From Candidatus Bipolaricaulota bacterium (GTDB taxonomy: Bacteria > Bipolaricaulota > Bipolaricaulia > UBA7950 > UBA9294): a stretch of DNA of 6,145 nt. Numbering within the stretch: position 1 is the stretch's first letter; the number at the start of each line of letters is the position of its first letter. The stretch lies in NCBI GenBank assembly GCA_018399865.1, contig JAGYNL010000054.1, positions 1 to 6,145 on the forward strand. The letters are read 5' to 3'. Made by a program: the position numbers and the translations under genes. Below are positions 5,315-6,145 of this stretch, piece by piece. Below the pieces are notes generated by a model. That model searched no databases and was not told the origin of the DNA. It worked only from the letters and a program-made list of their open reading frames with translations.

Positions 5315-5362
5315 AGCCATGAGCTTTCAGCTGTGAGCTAGTTTTGCTATGAGCCATGAGCT
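5315..5362. repeat. AGCTNNN heptad repeat array 5 (transferase / epimerase gap)
   Basis: Units in register at 5315 (AGCC), 5322, 5329 and 5336, then 5352 (AGCC) and 5359. CAGCCATGAGCTTTC at 5314-5328 is identical to 4144-4158 in array 4. The array ends 4 bases short of the transferase stop. The stretch 5274-5314 shows no promoter or terminator. Confidence 0.75.
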
Positions 5363-5366
5363 TATC

Positions 5367-6145
5367 TCAGTCCGTTCCATCGACACTCTCTCCTTTTCCC
5401 AAAATCAGGTATGGAATCCCCAGCAAAAGAATCTTAAGATCCAGCCCTAGTGACCAACAGTCGATGTATTCTAGATCGAGCCGGATCCACTCGTTGAAAT
5501 CATGGGGTTTGCCTGATATATGCCACAGGGAGATCATCCCAGGTTTCACGGCAAGTTTGCGCTTCTGCCAGTTCTCGAACTGTTGCCATTCGTAGACAAG
5601 CACGGGCCGTGGCCCAACCAGGCTCATATCGCCCTTGAGCACGCTCCAGAGCTGGGGAAATTCGTCTAAACTGAACGTGCGCAGTATTCGTCCAACCTGA
5701 GTAACCCGGGGATCATGTTTCATCTTGAACACAGGGCCGTTCATCTCGTTTTCCGAAAGCAATTCATCTTTTAGTGCATCGGCGTTCAGGCACATCGTGC
5801 GGAACTTGTAGCTCGTGAAAAGCCTTCCATTACGCCCGACGACGTGCCAGCGGAATACAATTGGTCCCCGTGAGCTCAGCTTGATGGCAATGGCGATAAG
5901 AATGAGCAACGGAGAAAGGATTGACAGGAAGATACAGGCCACGACGACGTCAAGGGCCCTTTTGAGAAGCTGACCCCAAGGGGAGAGGAGGCTCCGGGGT
6001 AAAGAGAGCATAAACAAATGCTCATACATGAAGTGATCCACCTCAGGAGACATGGCAGGTAGGCCCCAAAGGTTTGGAACGATGCGAACCTCAGCCGCGC
6101 TCCCTTGCAGGTTCCGCACTAGGGAGATTAGCTTCTCCTCCGCCA
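5367..6145 (-). CDS. Undecaprenyl-phosphate sugar-1-phosphate transferase (WbaP/WcaJ-like), N-terminus cut off
   Basis: About 258 residues of the C-terminal part are visible; the frame stays open to the right window edge, so the gene begins outside. A GTG at 6117-6119 is in frame but lies within the family's preceding domain (VRIVPNLWGLP), so it is probably an internal Val. A membrane segment follows (visible residues about 62-88, starting ALDVVVACIFLSILSP). The catalytic phosphoglycosyltransferase domain shows KFRTM (113-117), SLDEFPQLW (158-166), GDMSLVGPRP (171-180) and the KPGMISLWHISGK block (200-212). The family transfers a sugar 1-phosphate from UDP-sugar to the lipid carrier at the inner face of the cytoplasmic membrane, beginning a polysaccharide or glycoprotein glycan. 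It is the most upstream gene seen. The transferred sugar cannot be told from this part. Confidence 0.93.
   Translation of the reverse strand, partial: AEEKLISLVRNLQGSAAEVRIVPNLWGLPAMSPEVDHFMYEHLFMLSLPRSLLSPWGQLLKRALDVVVACIFLSILSPLLILIAIAIKLSSRGPIVFRWHVVGRNGRLFTSYKFRTMCLNADALKDELLSENEMNGPVFKMKHDPRVTQVGRILRTFSLDEFPQLWSVLKGDMSLVGPRPVLVYEWQQFENWQKRKLAVKPGMISLWHISGKPHDFNEWIRLDLEYIDCWSLGLDLKILLLGIPYLILGKGESVDGTD

Noticed and set aside
5262..5357. Longer epimerase with ATG at 5357
   Set aside because: The added 32 residues are translated repeat sequence, no ribosome site precedes it, and the NAD-binding motif starts right after the ATG at 5261, which has AAAGGAGAG upstream.
6117..6119. GTG as the true start of the sugar transferase
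   Set aside because: The frame remains open beyond it to the window edge with sensible residues (AEEKLISL), there is no ribosome site, and the family normally has a large N-terminal part before this point.

Overview
All recognisable genes lie on the minus strand and would be transcribed right to left. They form an envelope or exopolysaccharide sugar cluster. In transcription order they are: a polyprenyl-phosphate sugar-1-phosphate transferase (N-terminus cut off by the right edge, 5367-6145), an NAD-dependent nucleotide-sugar epimerase with a Cys/His insertion (4143-5261), a small four-helix-bundle protein (3567-3947), heptose bisphosphate phosphatase gmhB (2845-3411), heptose-1-phosphate nucleotidyltransferase hddC (1926-2657), GHMP heptose kinase hddA (971-1957), sedoheptulose-7-phosphate isomerase gmhA (267-857), and the start of a VanZ-like membrane protein running off the left edge (1-108).

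The four enzymes GmhA, HddA, GmhB and HddC together make a complete route from sedoheptulose 7-phosphate to a GDP-activated D-glycero-alpha-D-manno-heptose, the pathway known from S-layer glycans and capsules. The transferase would load the first sugar phosphate onto the lipid carrier, and the epimerase would supply another modified sugar. The presumed product is a heptose-containing surface glycan. No glycosyltransferase, flippase or polymerase is in the window, so the polymer type is unknown.

The most striking non-coding feature is a degenerate heptanucleotide repeat of the form AGCTNNN. It fills almost every gap between genes. At four junctions it also runs into the 3' end of the preceding gene, and in three genes (gmhA, gmhB, epimerase) the stop codon lies within or directly against repeat units. 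Only the overlapping hddC/hddA pair lacks it, and hddA/gmhA has just a trace. One block, upstream of gmhB, is in inverted orientation. The four-helix-bundle gene sits between two such arrays and looks like a passenger in an otherwise coherent pathway.

The organism is a bacterium with canonical AGGAG-type ribosome binding sites and intermediate base composition. Repeat-filled gaps, a four-helix-bundle gene and an HddA-type pathway suggest an environmental lineage (for example Nitrospirota, Desulfobacterota, Planctomycetota or Omnitrophota), but nothing in the sequence fixes the phylum.
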